This document shows positions 6,288-6,322 of a stretch of 6,322 nucleotides of DNA, one piece after another (the first letter of the stretch is position 1; each line of letters opens with the position of its first letter). The notes beneath the pieces were generated by a model, which was not told the DNA's origin, ran no database searches, and saw only the letters and a list, made by a program, of their open reading frames with translations. Source of the DNA: Clostridia bacterium (GTDB taxonomy: Bacteria; Bacillota_A; Clostridia; Oscillospirales; CAG-272). The stretch is taken from contig JAFQUG010000050.1 in NCBI GenBank assembly GCA_017408625.1, positions 1-6,322 on the forward strand, written 5' to 3'. The position numbers and the translations under genes are program-made.

Positions 6288-6301
6288 AAGGAGCGGTGAA
6301 G
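6288..6301. repeat. Right copy of the inverted repeat flanking the DUF559 unit
   Basis: AAGGAGCGGTGAAG is the exact reverse complement of 5798-5811, about 490 bases away. Immediately to its right GTGGG (6301-6305) and CCCAC (6310-6314) form a 5-bp hairpin with an AACC loop, followed by CACCGC at the window edge. Runs such as AACCCCCACCACCGC resemble short dispersed repeats of gut Clostridia, recalled from general experience and not checked. Confidence 0.8.
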
Positions 6302-6322
6302 TGGGAACCCCCACCACCGCAA

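Overview
The window looks like chromosomal DNA from a Gram-positive anaerobe of the Bacillota, most likely a gut-type Clostridia (Oscillospiraceae/Ruminococcaceae-like). The grounds are strong AGGAGG-type ribosome binding sites, sigma-A promoters with extended -10 elements, a YitT-family membrane protein, a DUF5722 lipoprotein and a DUF559 endonuclease gene set among short repeats. The taxonomic placement is inference. All five convincing genes lie on the minus strand; I found no plus-strand gene, tRNA, rRNA, CRISPR array or insertion sequence.

Right end (about 5798-6322). A small, AT-rich single-gene unit encodes a 120-residue DUF559 (PD-(D/E)XK/Vsr-like) endonuclease. It has its own promoter (6227-6255) and its own terminator, whose hairpin contains the stop codon (5827-5847). 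An exact 14-bp inverted repeat (5798-5811 and 6288-6301) flanks the unit, so it may be an inserted cassette.

Centre (279-5740). One apparent four-gene operon is transcribed from a good promoter (5712-5740) to a strong intrinsic terminator (243-270). The order is alanine racemase (alr, GTG start), a large DUF5722 surface lipoprotein, an AraC-family regulator with an N-terminal cupin domain, and a YitT-family membrane protein. Gaps are 24 bp, 5 bp and an 8-bp overlap, so the last three genes are probably translationally coupled or nearly so. The racemase supplies D-alanine for the cell wall. The DUF5722 protein faces the cell exterior and seems tethered at both ends. The AraC protein probably senses a small ligand, perhaps a sugar. 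The YitT protein sits in the membrane. A cell-envelope or carbohydrate-sensing role for the last three is suggested by context only.

Left end (1-278). There is no credible gene here. The stretch holds a perfect 21-bp inverted repeat (1-21 against 121-141) around a roughly 100-bp spacer, then GC-rich sequence leading into the operon terminator. The repeat may continue beyond the left edge.

The points most worth a second look are the DUF5722 protein, which appears to lack both catalytic acids expected from its relatives and carries both a lipobox and a C-terminal membrane anchor, and the repeat-flanked DUF559 unit. I did not find convincing evidence of a wholly new multi-gene system.
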